From assembly GCF_020035535.1 (NCBI RefSeq), contig NZ_CP083349.1, forward strand, positions 1,984,001 through 2,048,000: DNA of 64,000 bases. Reading direction: 5' to 3'. Origin of the DNA: Ensifer adhaerens (GTDB taxonomy: Bacteria > Pseudomonadota > Alphaproteobacteria > Rhizobiales > Rhizobiaceae). Below the pieces are notes generated by a model. That model saw nothing but the letters and a program-made list of their open reading frames with translations. It was not told the DNA's origin and did no database searches. Position numbers and translations under genes: made by a program. This document shows, one piece after another, positions 7,388 to 15,523 of the stretch; the first letter of the stretch is position 1; each line of letters begins with the position of its first letter.

Positions 7388-9418
7388 TCACTTCCCGGAA
7401 CCACCAAGCCCCTTCGCCAGCCGCACCAGATTGACGAACTCAGCTCGATAACCGAACGGATCGGCACCCTTGGCTGCGGCCGCCAGATCGATGACCGAGT
7501 CATAGGAATAGTCGGCGAGTGCCGAGACACCCGAAAGCTTCTGTCCGAAGGCGGCGACCGCCACGGAGAAGCGGACGTCCTCGGACGCCTCGGCGAGCGC
7601 CGGTACCGCATTCGCCTCGGTCACCGGCGTGGTGATCAGCTCGCTCTTGTCTCCATCCGGCTTCTTGTAGCGGATCTTGAGGAAGGCGAGTTCGCCGCTG
7701 TTTCCTGTTGCTTCAGCCGCCGGTTTTTCGGCCGTCGCATAGCGCAGGTCGTCGTTCAGCACCGCCGGGCTGCCCTTCGGCGTCACCTCGTAGATCGCCG
7801 TCACGCTGTGGCCGGAGCCGATGTCGCCGGCATCCACCTTGTCGTTGTTGAAGTCCTCGCGCTTCAGAGCGCGGGTCTCGTAGCCGATCAGCCGGTATTC
7901 GGCGATCGCGGTCGGATTGAACTCGACCTGCAGCTTGACGTCCTTGGCGATCGCAAAGAGCGACGAACCCGCCTCCTCCACCAGCGTCTTCTGCGCTTCG
8001 GCGAGCGTGTCGATATAGGCGGCCGTGCCATTGCCGTTCTGGGCGATCGTCTGCATCAGCGCGTCGTTGTAGTTGCCGCGGCCGAAGCCGAGCACCGAGA
8101 GGAAGATGCCGCTCTTGCGCTTCTCCTCGATCAGCCGCTTCAGATCGTCGTCGCTCGACGGGCCGACATTAAAGTCGCCGTCCGTCGCCAGCATGATACG
8201 GTTGACCCCGCCCTTGACGAAGGCTTTTTCGGCGAGCGCGTAAGCCGCATCGATGCCTTCGGCACCGGCAGTCGAGCCGCCTGGCTGAAGCGTGTCGATC
8301 GCAGCGAGAATCTTTGCCTTGTCCTTGACTACGGTCGGCTCCAGCACGGTTCCGGCATTGCCTGCATAGGTGACGATCGAGACCGTATCCTCCGGCTTCA
8401 GCTTCTCCACAAGCAGCCGGAAGGCGCCTTTCAGGAGCGGCAGCTTGTCGGGCTCGTCCATCGAGCCGGAAACGTCGATCAGGAAGACAAGGTTTGCCTT
8501 GGGCGCTTCCGCCGGCACGACGTCATAACCCTTGATCGCCACATGCATCAGCCGCGTGCCGCCGTTCCAGGGCGTCGGCGTCAGCGTCACCGTCGCCTTG
8601 AACGGCGCGGCTGCGGTTTCAGGCCGCGGCCAGTCATAGGGGAAGTAGTTGACCATCTCCTCGACCCGCACGGCGTCGCGCTCCGGCATCTGCCCTTCCA
8701 TCAGCGAGCGGCGGACGAAGGCGTACGAGGCGGTGTCGACATCGACCGAGAAGGTCGAGACCGGGTCGGTCGCAACGCTTTTGACCGGATTGCTCTCGGC
8801 CTTGCCGAAACGCTCGCGGTTTTCCGGTGGCGCAACCCGCATCTCCTCCTGGACGACCGGCGCTGGCAGATAGGTCATCTGCGGCTGCACGGCACCGACG
8901 GCAGAAAGCGGTGCGGCGCTGTCGCTCGCCATGCGGTTGGCAACCGCATCGGCTTCCGCGGACGCCGCAGCTTCGCGCTCGGCCTGTATGGCAGCCGGCG
9001 CCGCCGCAGTTTTTTCCTCCCGCTGCCGCGCAAACTCATCTGCAGCCGCTTTCTTCGCGGCCGCTTGCGGTTCCGCCTCCTGCTTCGGCTGATCCTTCAG
9101 CGCGATCTCCCGCGCACTCTCACCGAAGGGCGCACCGTTGCGCGTGAGTTCCAGCGTCAGGAAGGCGGCGGCGGGCACGACCAGGAGTGTGGCAAGTGCC
9201 GATCCGGCAAGCAGTTTCCGGTTCATGATGGGGCTCCATATCCGGTTGAAGATGGAGCTTTGACGAACCGGCCGGACCGATCCTTGGGTGGCTGTCGAAT
9301 TTTCTTCGTTGGCATCGAAGGCCTGCATGGCCAAGGCAAGTGCGCGGGCGCGCGCTTCCGCAGAAGCCTTCGGCGCGTCGAGCCGGCCAAGCTTGTCGAA
9401 ATCGTCGCTCATGGTCAC
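7388..9418 (-). CDS. Membrane-anchored von Willebrand factor A domain protein (YfbK-like)
   Basis: A 676-residue protein with one membrane span at about residues 66-90, an Ala/Glu-rich linker, a von Willebrand N-terminal domain (about 205-280), a VWA domain beginning near 305 with an intact MIDAS 'DVSGS' at 315-319 and 'TDGDFN' later, and the C-terminal domain usual in YfbK proteins. The first 60 residues are cytoplasmic. The first in-frame start is a GTG at 9418 overlapping the TGA of the ECF sigma-factor gene, with an ATG two codons on; a GGAGG lies 4 nt before the GTG. Translational coupling to a sigma factor suggests the cytoplasmic tail acts with it, perhaps as an anti-sigma-like partner; this is inference. 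Confidence 0.85.
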   Translation of the reverse strand: MTMSDDFDKLGRLDAPKASAEARARALALAMQAFDANEENSTATQGSVRPVRQSSIFNRIWSPIMNRKLLAGSALATLLVVPAAAFLTLELTRNGAPFGESAREIALKDQPKQEAEPQAAAKKAAADEFARQREEKTAAAPAAIQAEREAAASAEADAVANRMASDSAAPLSAVGAVQPQMTYLPAPVVQEEMRVAPPENRERFGKAESNPVKSVATDPVSTFSVDVDTASYAFVRRSLMEGQMPERDAVRVEEMVNYFPYDWPRPETAAAPFKATVTLTPTPWNGGTRLMHVAIKGYDVVPAEAPKANLVFLIDVSGSMDEPDKLPLLKGAFRLLVEKLKPEDTVSIVTYAGNAGTVLEPTVVKDKAKILAAIDTLQPGGSTAGAEGIDAAYALAEKAFVKGGVNRIMLATDGDFNVGPSSDDDLKRLIEEKRKSGIFLSVLGFGRGNYNDALMQTIAQNGNGTAAYIDTLAEAQKTLVEEAGSSLFAIAKDVKLQVEFNPTAIAEYRLIGYETRALKREDFNNDKVDAGDIGSGHSVTAIYEVTPKGSPAVLNDDLRYATAEKPAAEATGNSGELAFLKIRYKKPDGDKSELITTPVTEANAVPALAEASEDVRFSVAVAAFGQKLSGVSALADYSYDSVIDLAAAAKGADPFGYRAEFVNLVRLAKGLGGSGK

Positions 9419-9960
9419 ACTGCCTCCTTGCCAAGCAATGTCTTCAGGCGCTTGCGCGCCTCATGCACATGCCAGGAAATCGTTGCCTCCGAACAGCCGA
9501 GCACGTCGGCGGCCGCCGCATGGCTCAAGCCTTCGGCATAGACGAGCAGCACCGCATCGCACTGCTTTTCCGGCAGCGCCCTGACTGCCGCCCAAAGCAC
9601 CTCGCGCTGCTCCTCTTCAGGATCCTGCGGCGGTACTGCCGTCGCCTGCTCGCTGGCATAGGCCTGCATGCGGCTGATATCGCGCGCCTGCCGCCGCCTA
9701 TGGTCGCGCGCGGCGTTCAACGTCAGCGTATAAAGCCAGGTGCGAAACCGGCTGGTGCCGCGAAAGCCGCGAATGGCTGCCCCCAGCCGCAGGCAGACAT
9801 CCTGGGCGATGTCTTCCGCATCCGAAACATTGCCCGACCATCGCCAGGCGACGCCAAGGACAAAATCATAGTGTCGCTCGACCAACTGGCCGAAAGCCTG
9901 CCGGTCTCCCCCTACCGCCTTTTCGACGAGTTCAGCGTCCAAATCCGTGCCCGCCCTCAC
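9415..9960 (-). CDS. ECF-type RNA polymerase sigma factor
   Basis: A 181-residue sigma-70 family protein with region 2 ('DAEDIAQDVCLRL', about residues 12-80) and region 4 ('LPEKQCDAVLLVYAEGLSHAAAADVLGCSEATISWHVHEARKRL', quoted in part, about 120-172), and no extra domains. It starts with a GTG at 9960. The downstream VWA gene overlaps its stop codon, so the two form an operon, and sigma factors of this sort are often held by a co-encoded membrane partner. No clear own-promoter could be identified. Confidence 0.88.
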   Translation of the reverse strand: MRAGTDLDAELVEKAVGGDRQAFGQLVERHYDFVLGVAWRWSGNVSDAEDIAQDVCLRLGAAIRGFRGTSRFRTWLYTLTLNAARDHRRRQARDISRMQAYASEQATAVPPQDPEEEQREVLWAAVRALPEKQCDAVLLVYAEGLSHAAAADVLGCSEATISWHVHEARKRLKTLLGKEAV

Positions 9961-10068
9961 CTCATTTGAACCTTAGACGTCGCAGGCAAACCATTCCTTG
10001 GGTGGAAAGGAAGATTTTTTTGCGGGGTGACGAAAAGTGTATGCGGGCGCACCCCGCGCCCAGCGAAG

Positions 10069-10818
10069 TCAGCGTGGAAACTTCCCGACGACGGCGATGA
10101 TCGGCCCCATCGGAAACAGCCGGTCATGACGGTTGATGTCAGGCGCATAGACGCTGGAAATCGTACCGTCGAGGAAGAGCGCGTTGGGGCAATCCAATGT
10201 ATCGCGAAACAGCGTCGCGAAATCATGGAAGCGCACCGGCCGCTTCGAGACGACGAAAACCACCTCGCCCCCTGTCGTCACGCCGACGCCGTTGCGGGTC
10301 TTGAAGCTCGTGCTGTCGGGCAGGAAACGCGGATGCAGCTTGCCGTCGATCACCAGCATCGGCCCGGATTGCGTGGCGAAGCTTGGCGTAAGCTTGGCGT
10401 CGCGATAGGCATCCGCCGCCATAACCCCCGCCTTGCCGTCATCGACGTAGAACACCCCGTTCGGCAGCAGGTGGAAATTGCCCCAGCCGGAATTGGTGTT
10501 GAGCGGCGCCTGCTCGCGGCCCTCCTCGATATGCAGACCGACCGGCGACAGGTCGTCGTGGTACATGCCGCCATTCATGGCAAAGCTCATATATTCGTCG
10601 CGATGGCGCAATTCGAGCGACAGCGCCCGGAAGGAGCGAAAGGGCACGCCGGCCTGGTCCTTGTTGTAGAGGCGGATATCGCTTTCCGCAGGATCAAAGC
10701 TGCAGGCGACATAGTCCTGGCCGAGATGGCTGACATCGCGGCAGGCGCCGAGCGCAGGCCCGGCAAGGCCAGCGGAAAGAACGGCACCGACGAGAAAGGG
10801 TTTTGGAAAAAGCGGCAT
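10069..10818 (-). CDS. Secreted DUF2233 phosphodiester glycosidase-like protein
   Basis: A 249-residue protein with a signal peptide (residues 1-24, ending 'PALGA') and a DUF2233/NAGPA domain: 'MNGGMYHDDLSPVGLH', 'NGVFYVDDG', 'ATQSGPMLVIDG', 'RNGVGVT' and 'LFLDGTISSVYAP'. Homologues cleave sugar phosphodiesters or act on exopolysaccharide; the substrate here is unknown and the location should be periplasmic. The Met at 10818 is chosen because it begins the signal peptide. No obvious operon partner; the gene upstream is 90 bp away on the same strand. Confidence 0.82.
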   Translation of the reverse strand: MPLFPKPFLVGAVLSAGLAGPALGACRDVSHLGQDYVACSFDPAESDIRLYNKDQAGVPFRSFRALSLELRHRDEYMSFAMNGGMYHDDLSPVGLHIEEGREQAPLNTNSGWGNFHLLPNGVFYVDDGKAGVMAADAYRDAKLTPSFATQSGPMLVIDGKLHPRFLPDSTSFKTRNGVGVTTGGEVVFVVSKRPVRFHDFATLFRDTLDCPNALFLDGTISSVYAPDINRHDRLFPMGPIIAVVGKFPR

Positions 10819-10907
10819 GGCGAAAGGTCCAATCGAATCAGCCACCAAGCATGACCGAGATTGCGGCGGTTCTGGCGCAATGCCACTGCGGCATCTCGCG
10901 CTTGCCG

Positions 10908-11459
10908 CTAACCGCCCGCAATCATCCCCATGGCTATCACGAGACCATAACATCCGGCCGCGGCCGCCAGCCCGAAGATCACGCAAAGGCAGGCAAAGCC
11001 GCCGACGCCTGCGAGCACATAGGACTTGGGATCGCGATTGAGCACGTCCTGCGACAGTGACAGCAGCAGGCGCTTTTCTCTCAGCGTCGTCGCAAGTTTC
11101 ACCGCATGGCGCTTGGCTTCCTTCTGCACCTCACTGAAATTGTTGCCGATTGCCAGGAACGTGAGAAGCAGGCCAAGAGCGCTGACGGTCAGCGCGAACT
11201 TCCTCAAGATGTCGATCGCATCGGGAAGGAAGCCGCTGGAAAGCACCGAACGGTCCACCAGCGCATCGAAACCGGTGATGCAGGCGGCAATGACGGCGGC
11301 GTGGCCGGCGCCGATCGCCAGCAGGCGCTTGAAGGCCTCATCGAGGATCTGGCTGTTGGCGGCGTGAATGCTGTCGAGACGAGAGATCTGCGCTTCCACC
11401 TCCTCGCGCGACAGGTGCGGAGGATAGTTACTCACGGATACGACTGGGCTGCCTCTCAT
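10908..11459 (-). CDS. Hypothetical membrane protein with three hydrophobic segments
   Basis: A 183-residue protein with a charged N-terminal helix, hydrophobic segments near residues 50-66, 85-105 and 150-178, and a basic stretch between ('EAKRHAVKLATTLREKRLL'). I do not recognise a family. It is upstream of the DUF2233 gene in the same orientation, so the two could be co-transcribed. Membrane location is read from hydrophobicity only. Confidence 0.6.
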   Translation of the reverse strand: MRGSPVVSVSNYPPHLSREEVEAQISRLDSIHAANSQILDEAFKRLLAIGAGHAAVIAACITGFDALVDRSVLSSGFLPDAIDILRKFALTVSALGLLLTFLAIGNNFSEVQKEAKRHAVKLATTLREKRLLLSLSQDVLNRDPKSYVLAGVGGFACLCVIFGLAAAAGCYGLVIAMGMIAGG

Positions 11460-11732
11460 ACGATGGACTCCAACGCCACGCCGTCCAGATCGGTGTAAAT
11501 TCGATAATATTATCTTTCCAAGACATCTCCAATTTTAGTCATTTTGGAGATTTCCACCATCTTTGCGAGCGGCGCGACGAACCGGATTGTTGAAACCACC
11601 ATGATCTTGGGGCTGGCGATCGCAAATCATAAAGGTGATCGATTCTCGTGGGTTAGAACGATGAGGCCGGAAGAGGCACGTCGTCCCGCTCCAGCACTTC
11701 GAGCCTAGAGCATCTCACTTGAGACCGTCGCA
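11460..11732. other. Intergenic region with a short AT-rich hairpin
   Basis: No gene seen. TCTCCAA (11526-11532) can pair with TTGGAGA (11544-11550). It lies between two minus-strand genes and the sequence is clearly more AT-rich than its surroundings, so it probably contains the promoter of the membrane-protein gene ending at 10908 and the 3' end of the ferredoxin transcript. Confidence 0.35.
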
Positions 11733-12440
11733 CTAGAGGCTGAGCGCCACCATGTGGAAGCGGAGTTGTCCTTCGGGGTAGCGATAGCCGGCACCGACGG
11801 GACAGGCATTGCGAGAAAGACAGCCGGACGAGAGGCAACCCGCCCTGCCCGCTTCGCTGCGAAGATGGCTACGGCAGAGCCCGACATCGAAACGCTCGTC
11901 AGTGAGCGCGCTAACCGGACAGGCGGACATGCAGGGCTTGGCCGTGCAGCGGTCGCAAGGGTGCTCCGCCGCGCGCTCGCCGGTCTCCGGAAGTGGCCTG
12001 TCGAAAACAAGCGCACCGCGATAGCCATGCCAGAGCCCGTAGCGCGGATGGATGAGGATGCCTGGTGGCGACGCCTTCAAGCCCTCGGCTCGCATGGCCC
12101 ATTGCTGAAAGGGCTGCCAGGGCGGATCCGACGGGAAATAGGCGGTTGCGCCACGCGCGTCGGCAATCGGCTGGATCACCGCCTTCGACCAGTTGTCGAG
12201 CGGATCGGCACCACCACCACGATCCGGCAATCCATCTCGCCAGCGGCTGAAGGGCTGCCAGAACGAGCCGCCGACATTGCCGATCAGCACCACGCTTGCG
12301 GCCGGCCGCCCATCCGCAAGCAGCGGCGCTGCCTCCGCGGCGGAAAAATTCACCGTTCCACGCAAAAAAAGTCCGTGCGGCTGAAGCGCCGCACGGACTA
12401 TCTCGATAATTGTGTCCGCTGTCGCGGAAGGCGCCATCAT
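11733..12440 (-). CDS. Cys-rich 4Fe-4S ferredoxin-type protein of the methyltransferase cluster
   Basis: A 235-residue soluble protein whose C-terminal third carries 'CDRCTAKPCMSACPVSAL' and then 'CLSSGCLSRNACPVG', enough cysteines for one or two 4Fe-4S clusters in a QueG-like ferredoxin arrangement. The N-terminal 150 residues resemble the non-ferredoxin part of such proteins but show no motif I can name. It lies downstream of the MttB-like gene on the same strand; its ATG overlaps by ATGA the stop of a short open frame that continues from the mttB stop codon, implying coupled translation. A role in electron delivery to the corrinoid system is plausible but unproven. Confidence 0.72.
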   Translation of the reverse strand: MMAPSATADTIIEIVRAALQPHGLFLRGTVNFSAAEAAPLLADGRPAASVVLIGNVGGSFWQPFSRWRDGLPDRGGGADPLDNWSKAVIQPIADARGATAYFPSDPPWQPFQQWAMRAEGLKASPPGILIHPRYGLWHGYRGALVFDRPLPETGERAAEHPCDRCTAKPCMSACPVSALTDERFDVGLCRSHLRSEAGRAGCLSSGCLSRNACPVGAGYRYPEGQLRFHMVALSL

Positions 12441-12496
12441 TTCGGTTTCGGCCCCTGATGTTCGTAATGCGGGCGCCAGACCTCCTTCTGGATCAT
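12437..12496 (-). CDS. Possible 19-aa ORF between mttB and the ferredoxin gene
   Basis: This short frame starts at ATG 12496, has an AGGTGG about 9 nt before it, and ends in a TGA that overlaps the ferredoxin ATG (ATGA). It is in the same frame as mttB and reads as the last part of 36 sense codons following the mttB stop. It may be a small coupling peptide or a relic of a longer MttB C-terminus. Nothing in the family knowledge available to me decides. Confidence 0.3.
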   Translation of the reverse strand: MIQKEVWRPHYEHQGPKPK

Positions 12497-12547
12497 GTCG
12501 GCCACCTGCGCCGCGCCGCCTTGCTCCCTGGCTCGCTCGGGACCCTT

Positions 12548-14116
12548 TCAGGTGAAGGCGTCCGGCATCGAGTTCTTGCGCTGATCAATGAAGGCCTTGA
12601 GTTTTTCGTCGATCTCGGGATCGAGGTAAGGCGCCTCGTAATGTTCCAGCCAGCTACGGCAGAGCGCATTGGCGCGCTGCTCGATGCGCTTTTCGCCTTC
12701 CACTTCCCACTGCTCGAAGGAATTGTTGTCGGCGAGCGGCGAACGGTAGAACGCAGTCTGGAAGTTGGCCTGGGTATGGGCGCAGCCGAGATAGTGGCTG
12801 CCGGGACCCACTTCGCGGATAGCGTCCAGCGCCTGGGCATTTTCCGAGAGATCCACGCCTTCGGCCATCTTCTGCATCATGCCGAGCTGGTCCTGGTCGA
12901 TCATGAACTTCTCGTAGGACGAGATCAGACCGCCTTCGAGCCAGCCAGCCGCGTGCAGCACGAAGTTGGTGCCGGCAAGAAGCGTCATGTTCAGAGTGTT
13001 GGCCGATTCGTGCGCTGCCTGCGCATCCGGCACCTTGGAGCCGCAGAGCGAGCCGCCGGTACGGAAGGGCAGCTTGAGGCGACGCGCCAGCTGGGCAGCA
13101 CCATAGGAGACCAGCGACGGCTCCGGCGTGCCGAAGGTCGGCGCGCCCGACTGCATCGAGATCGAGGCGGCAAAGGTGCCGAACAGCACCGGCGCGCCCT
13201 TGCGGATGAGCTGGGTAAAGGAGGCGCCGGCGAGAACCTCGGCAAGAATCTGCGTCAGCGTGCCGGCAACCGTCACCGGGCTCATGGCGCCGGAGAGAAT
13301 GAAGGGCGAAAGCACGCAGGCCTGGTTATGGCGGGCATAGACCTTGAGCGCGCCCACCATGGTCTCGTCGAAGACCATCGGCGAGTTGGCGTTGATGAGG
13401 TTGAGGGTCACGCAGTTGTTTTCGACGAAGTCGTCGCCGAAGACGATCTTCGCCATGGCGATCGTGTCTTCGGCACGTTCCGGCGCCGTCACCGAGCCCA
13501 TGAAGGGTTTGTCGGAATATTTGATATGGCTGTAGACCATATCGAGGTGGCGCTTGTTGACGGGGATATCGACCGGCTCGCAGACCGTGCCGCCGGACGA
13601 ATGCATCGACGGCGCCATATAGGCTAGCTTCACGAAATTGCGGAAATCCTCGATCGTCGCGTAGCGGCGGTTGCCTTCAAGGTCGCGCACGAAGGGAGGG
13701 CCGTAGACCGGCGCGAAGATCGTGGCCTTGCCGCCAACCTGGGCGCTGCGCTCCGGGTTGCGGGCATGCCAGGTGAATTCGGATGGAGCGGTCTTCAGGA
13801 GCTCGCGGCAGAGACCCTTGGGAAAATGCACGCGCTGGCCGCGCACGTCGGCGCCGGCCTGCTTCCAGAGTTCGAGCGCCTCGGCATCGTCACGGAACTC
13901 GATGCCGATTTCCTCGAGAATCGTATCGGCATTGCGCTCGATGAGCTGCAAGCCTTCCTCGTCGAGAACCTCGTATTCGCGAATCTTGCGCTGGATATAG
14001 GGCAGAGACGGTCCCGGACCGCCACCGGTGCGCGATGCACGCCGTGCTGCCGCTCCCCGTCCCTCGCCACGCGCGCGGCGGCCGCCGCCTTCACCCTGAT
14101 CTGTCACGTCGCTCAT
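12548..14116 (-). CDS. mttB: MttB-family (non-pyrrolysine) trimethylamine/quaternary-amine methyltransferase
   Basis: The 522-residue protein belongs to the MttB superfamily (COG5598), whose members demethylate trimethylamine or quaternary amines and pass the methyl to a corrinoid protein. The frame has no internal TAG, so this is a pyrrolysine-free member like the glycine-betaine, proline-betaine or carnitine enzymes. Family blocks such as 'GMMQKMAEGVDLSENAQALD', 'GGSLCGSKVPDAQA' and 'GPGSHYLGCAHTQ' are visible. Residues 1-35 are a Gly/Arg-rich disordered tail. The cognate corrinoid protein is divergent at 14452. The substrate cannot be read off; a betaine-like compound fits the nearby bmt gene. 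Confidence 0.88.
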   Translation of the reverse strand: MSDVTDQGEGGGRRARGEGRGAAARRASRTGGGPGPSLPYIQRKIREYEVLDEEGLQLIERNADTILEEIGIEFRDDAEALELWKQAGADVRGQRVHFPKGLCRELLKTAPSEFTWHARNPERSAQVGGKATIFAPVYGPPFVRDLEGNRRYATIEDFRNFVKLAYMAPSMHSSGGTVCEPVDIPVNKRHLDMVYSHIKYSDKPFMGSVTAPERAEDTIAMAKIVFGDDFVENNCVTLNLINANSPMVFDETMVGALKVYARHNQACVLSPFILSGAMSPVTVAGTLTQILAEVLAGASFTQLIRKGAPVLFGTFAASISMQSGAPTFGTPEPSLVSYGAAQLARRLKLPFRTGGSLCGSKVPDAQAAHESANTLNMTLLAGTNFVLHAAGWLEGGLISSYEKFMIDQDQLGMMQKMAEGVDLSENAQALDAIREVGPGSHYLGCAHTQANFQTAFYRSPLADNNSFEQWEVEGEKRIEQRANALCRSWLEHYEAPYLDPEIDEKLKAFIDQRKNSMPDAFT

Positions 14117-14451
14117 TCGCTTTTCCTCTCCCGCGCATCACTTTTTGCGCCTTCAAGCATCAATTGGTCCTAATGCTACCAAGCATCGGGGGCCTTGCGG
14201 GTCTCAATGCGCCAAGGAGTGGCGCAACTCGAACACTACCGAGAAGCGACCACAGGACGCGAAAAACCGCGTGGCGCGAATATATTGTTTTTGTTAAGAA
14301 TATGCAGGCACCGAAAGAAGCTGCCGTCTCGTCGCTTTTTGTCATATGCGACGTCGCTTTCAAAAACAGATTTTTAGAGATCGAACGCTATGGATTGATC
14401 GACGCGTCTGAAAATTTCGCGCGACTGTGCCAGGAACCGAGGAACCCCAAT
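14117..14451. promoter_or_regulatory. Divergent promoter region of mttB and corrinoid protein
   Basis: A 335-bp AT-richer gap between divergent start codons with no gene. It must hold both promoters. The clearest element is the repeat described at 14330-14357. An AT-rich stretch lies at 14280-14311 but I could not fix -35/-10 boxes with confidence. Confidence 0.5.
14330..14357. promoter_or_regulatory. CGTCG-N14-CGACG operator-like element, copy 1
   Basis: CGTCG (14330-14334) and CGACG (14349-14353) form an inverted repeat around a T-rich spacer, with the sub-motif CATATGCGACGTC at 14343-14355. The 28-bp element agrees at 23 positions with one upstream of the second block of the methyltransferase system (20309-20336). 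It ends 95 bp before the corrinoid-protein start. Confidence 0.6.
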
Positions 14452-15150
14452 ATGGCAGACGATGAAATCATTCTCGAGGACCTTTCCGACGAAGAACTCG
14501 TGCAGCAGATGCACGACGACCTCTATGACGGCCTGAAGGAGGAAATCGAGGACGGGACCCACATCCTGCTCAAGCGCGGCTGGACGCCCTACGACGTCCT
14601 GACCCAGGCGCTGGTCGAAGGCATGCGCATCGTCGGCATCGACTTCCGCGACGGCATCCTGTTCGTGCCGGAAGTGCTTTTGTCGGCAAACGCCATGAAG
14701 GCCGGCATGACGATCCTGCGCCCGCTGCTCGCCGAAACCGGCGCACCGAAGCTCGGCAAGATGGTGATCGGCACCGTCAAGGGCGACATTCACGACATCG
14801 GCAAGAACCTCGTCGGCATGATGATGGAAGGTGCGGGCTTCGACGTCGTCGACCTCGGCATCAACAACCCGGTCGAAAACTATCTCGAAGCGATCGAGCG
14901 CGAGCAGCCGGACATTCTCGGCATGTCGGCGCTCTTGACGACCACCATGCCCTACATGAAGGTCGTCATCGATACCTTGAAGGAAAAGGGCCTGCGCGAC
15001 GATTACGTCGTTCTCGTCGGCGGTGCACCGCTCAACGAGGAATTCGGCAAGGCTGTCGGCGCCGATGCTTATTGCCGCGACGCGGCGATCGCCGTCGAAA
15101 CCGCCAAGGACTTCATGAAGCGCAAGCACAACCGCCTGGCGGCTGGCTAA
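14452..15150 (+). CDS. Corrinoid (B12-binding) methyl carrier protein
   Basis: A 232-residue MtbC/MttC-like cobalamin-binding protein. Residues 10-95 form the helical cap domain (B12-binding 2) and 101-225 the Rossmann B12 domain with the base-off signature 'GDIHDIGKNLV', His114 being the lower cobalt ligand, followed by 'SALLTTTM' and 'VLVGGAPLN'. It accepts the methyl group from the divergent MttB-like enzyme and donates it to a pterin methyltransferase. The start at 14452 fits a GAGGAA ribosome site and the family N-terminus; the open frame upstream is not coding. Followed by a strong terminator, so it is a monocistronic unit. Confidence 0.92.
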   Translation: MADDEIILEDLSDEELVQQMHDDLYDGLKEEIEDGTHILLKRGWTPYDVLTQALVEGMRIVGIDFRDGILFVPEVLLSANAMKAGMTILRPLLAETGAPKLGKMVIGTVKGDIHDIGKNLVGMMMEGAGFDVVDLGINNPVENYLEAIEREQPDILGMSALLTTTMPYMKVVIDTLKEKGLRDDYVVLVGGAPLNEEFGKAVGADAYCRDAAIAVETAKDFMKRKHNRLAAG

Positions 15151-15173
15151 AGCTTCGGATCATCCGAAATGAA

Positions 15174-15213
15174 AAAGCCGGCCGCAGAAGTGAAATCCGC
15201 GGCCGGCTTTCTT
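15174..15213 (+). terminator. Rho-independent terminator of the corrinoid protein gene
   Basis: AAAGCCGGCCGC (15174-15185) pairs perfectly with GCGGCCGGCTTT (15199-15210), loop of 13 nt, followed by a short T-rich tail. Confidence 0.85.
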
Positions 15214-15324
15214 ATGTCTGTCGGGCTCGCTGCTCGGTCAGAGGCATTGCACCGGATCCGCTCATCGTTTCATCGAAACACTGAACGGATCATGCTCTGT
15301 AGAGCCGCGCTCTTCGAGACAGCG

Positions 15325-15483
15325 TTAGTTGACGGAGTGTGCGACCTTCTTGCCAGCCGCCTGTGTCGCGTTGACCGTGTTTGCGGTATCCTGCCCGATG
15401 CCGCGGATGGTGTTGCCGCAGGCAGTGAGCGTTGAGAGGGCGACGAGGACGGCGCCGACGATCGCAAGACTCTTAACTTTCAT
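15325..15483 (-). CDS. Entericidin-like small lipoprotein (52 aa)
   Basis: A short gene translated by eye: basic start, hydrophobic signal, lipobox 'LTAC' with Cys22, then 'GNTIRGIGQDTANTVN' characteristic of the EcnA/EcnB entericidin family. The mature part is a 31-residue amphipathic lipopeptide expected in the outer membrane or periplasmic leaflet. An AAGGA lies about 9 nt before the ATG. It is antisense to its neighbours, wedged between the corrinoid and DUF1638 genes; its ATG and that of the DUF1638 gene are only 40 bp apart. In enterobacteria entericidins are a toxin/antidote pair; only one is present here. Confidence 0.85.
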   Translation of the reverse strand: MKVKSLAIVGAVLVALSTLTACGNTIRGIGQDTANTVNATQAAGKKVAHSVN

Positions 15484-15523
15484 GGTCAGGGTTCCTTCCC
15501 GCTATGTGCCAATTGGAATCAAG

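Noticed and set aside
7298..9541. 747-codon plus-strand frame opposite the VWA gene
   Set aside because: Shadow of a GC-rich coding strand; composition is His/Arg-rich without any domain, while the minus-strand frame has a clear VWA domain.
9961..10030. Possible ECF promoter (GGAAT ... CGTC) upstream of the sigma factor
   Set aside because: Spacer is about 13 bp, too short for the usual ECF spacing, so not reported as a feature.
10022..10057. GCGGGGTG/CACCCCGC hairpin after the DUF2233 gene
   Set aside because: The adjacent T-run is on the wrong side for a terminator of either neighbour; left as an unexplained stem.
12548..14116. Pyrrolysine-type MttB
   Set aside because: The frame has no in-frame TAG; the residue region corresponding to the pyrrolysine site is ordinary sense codons.
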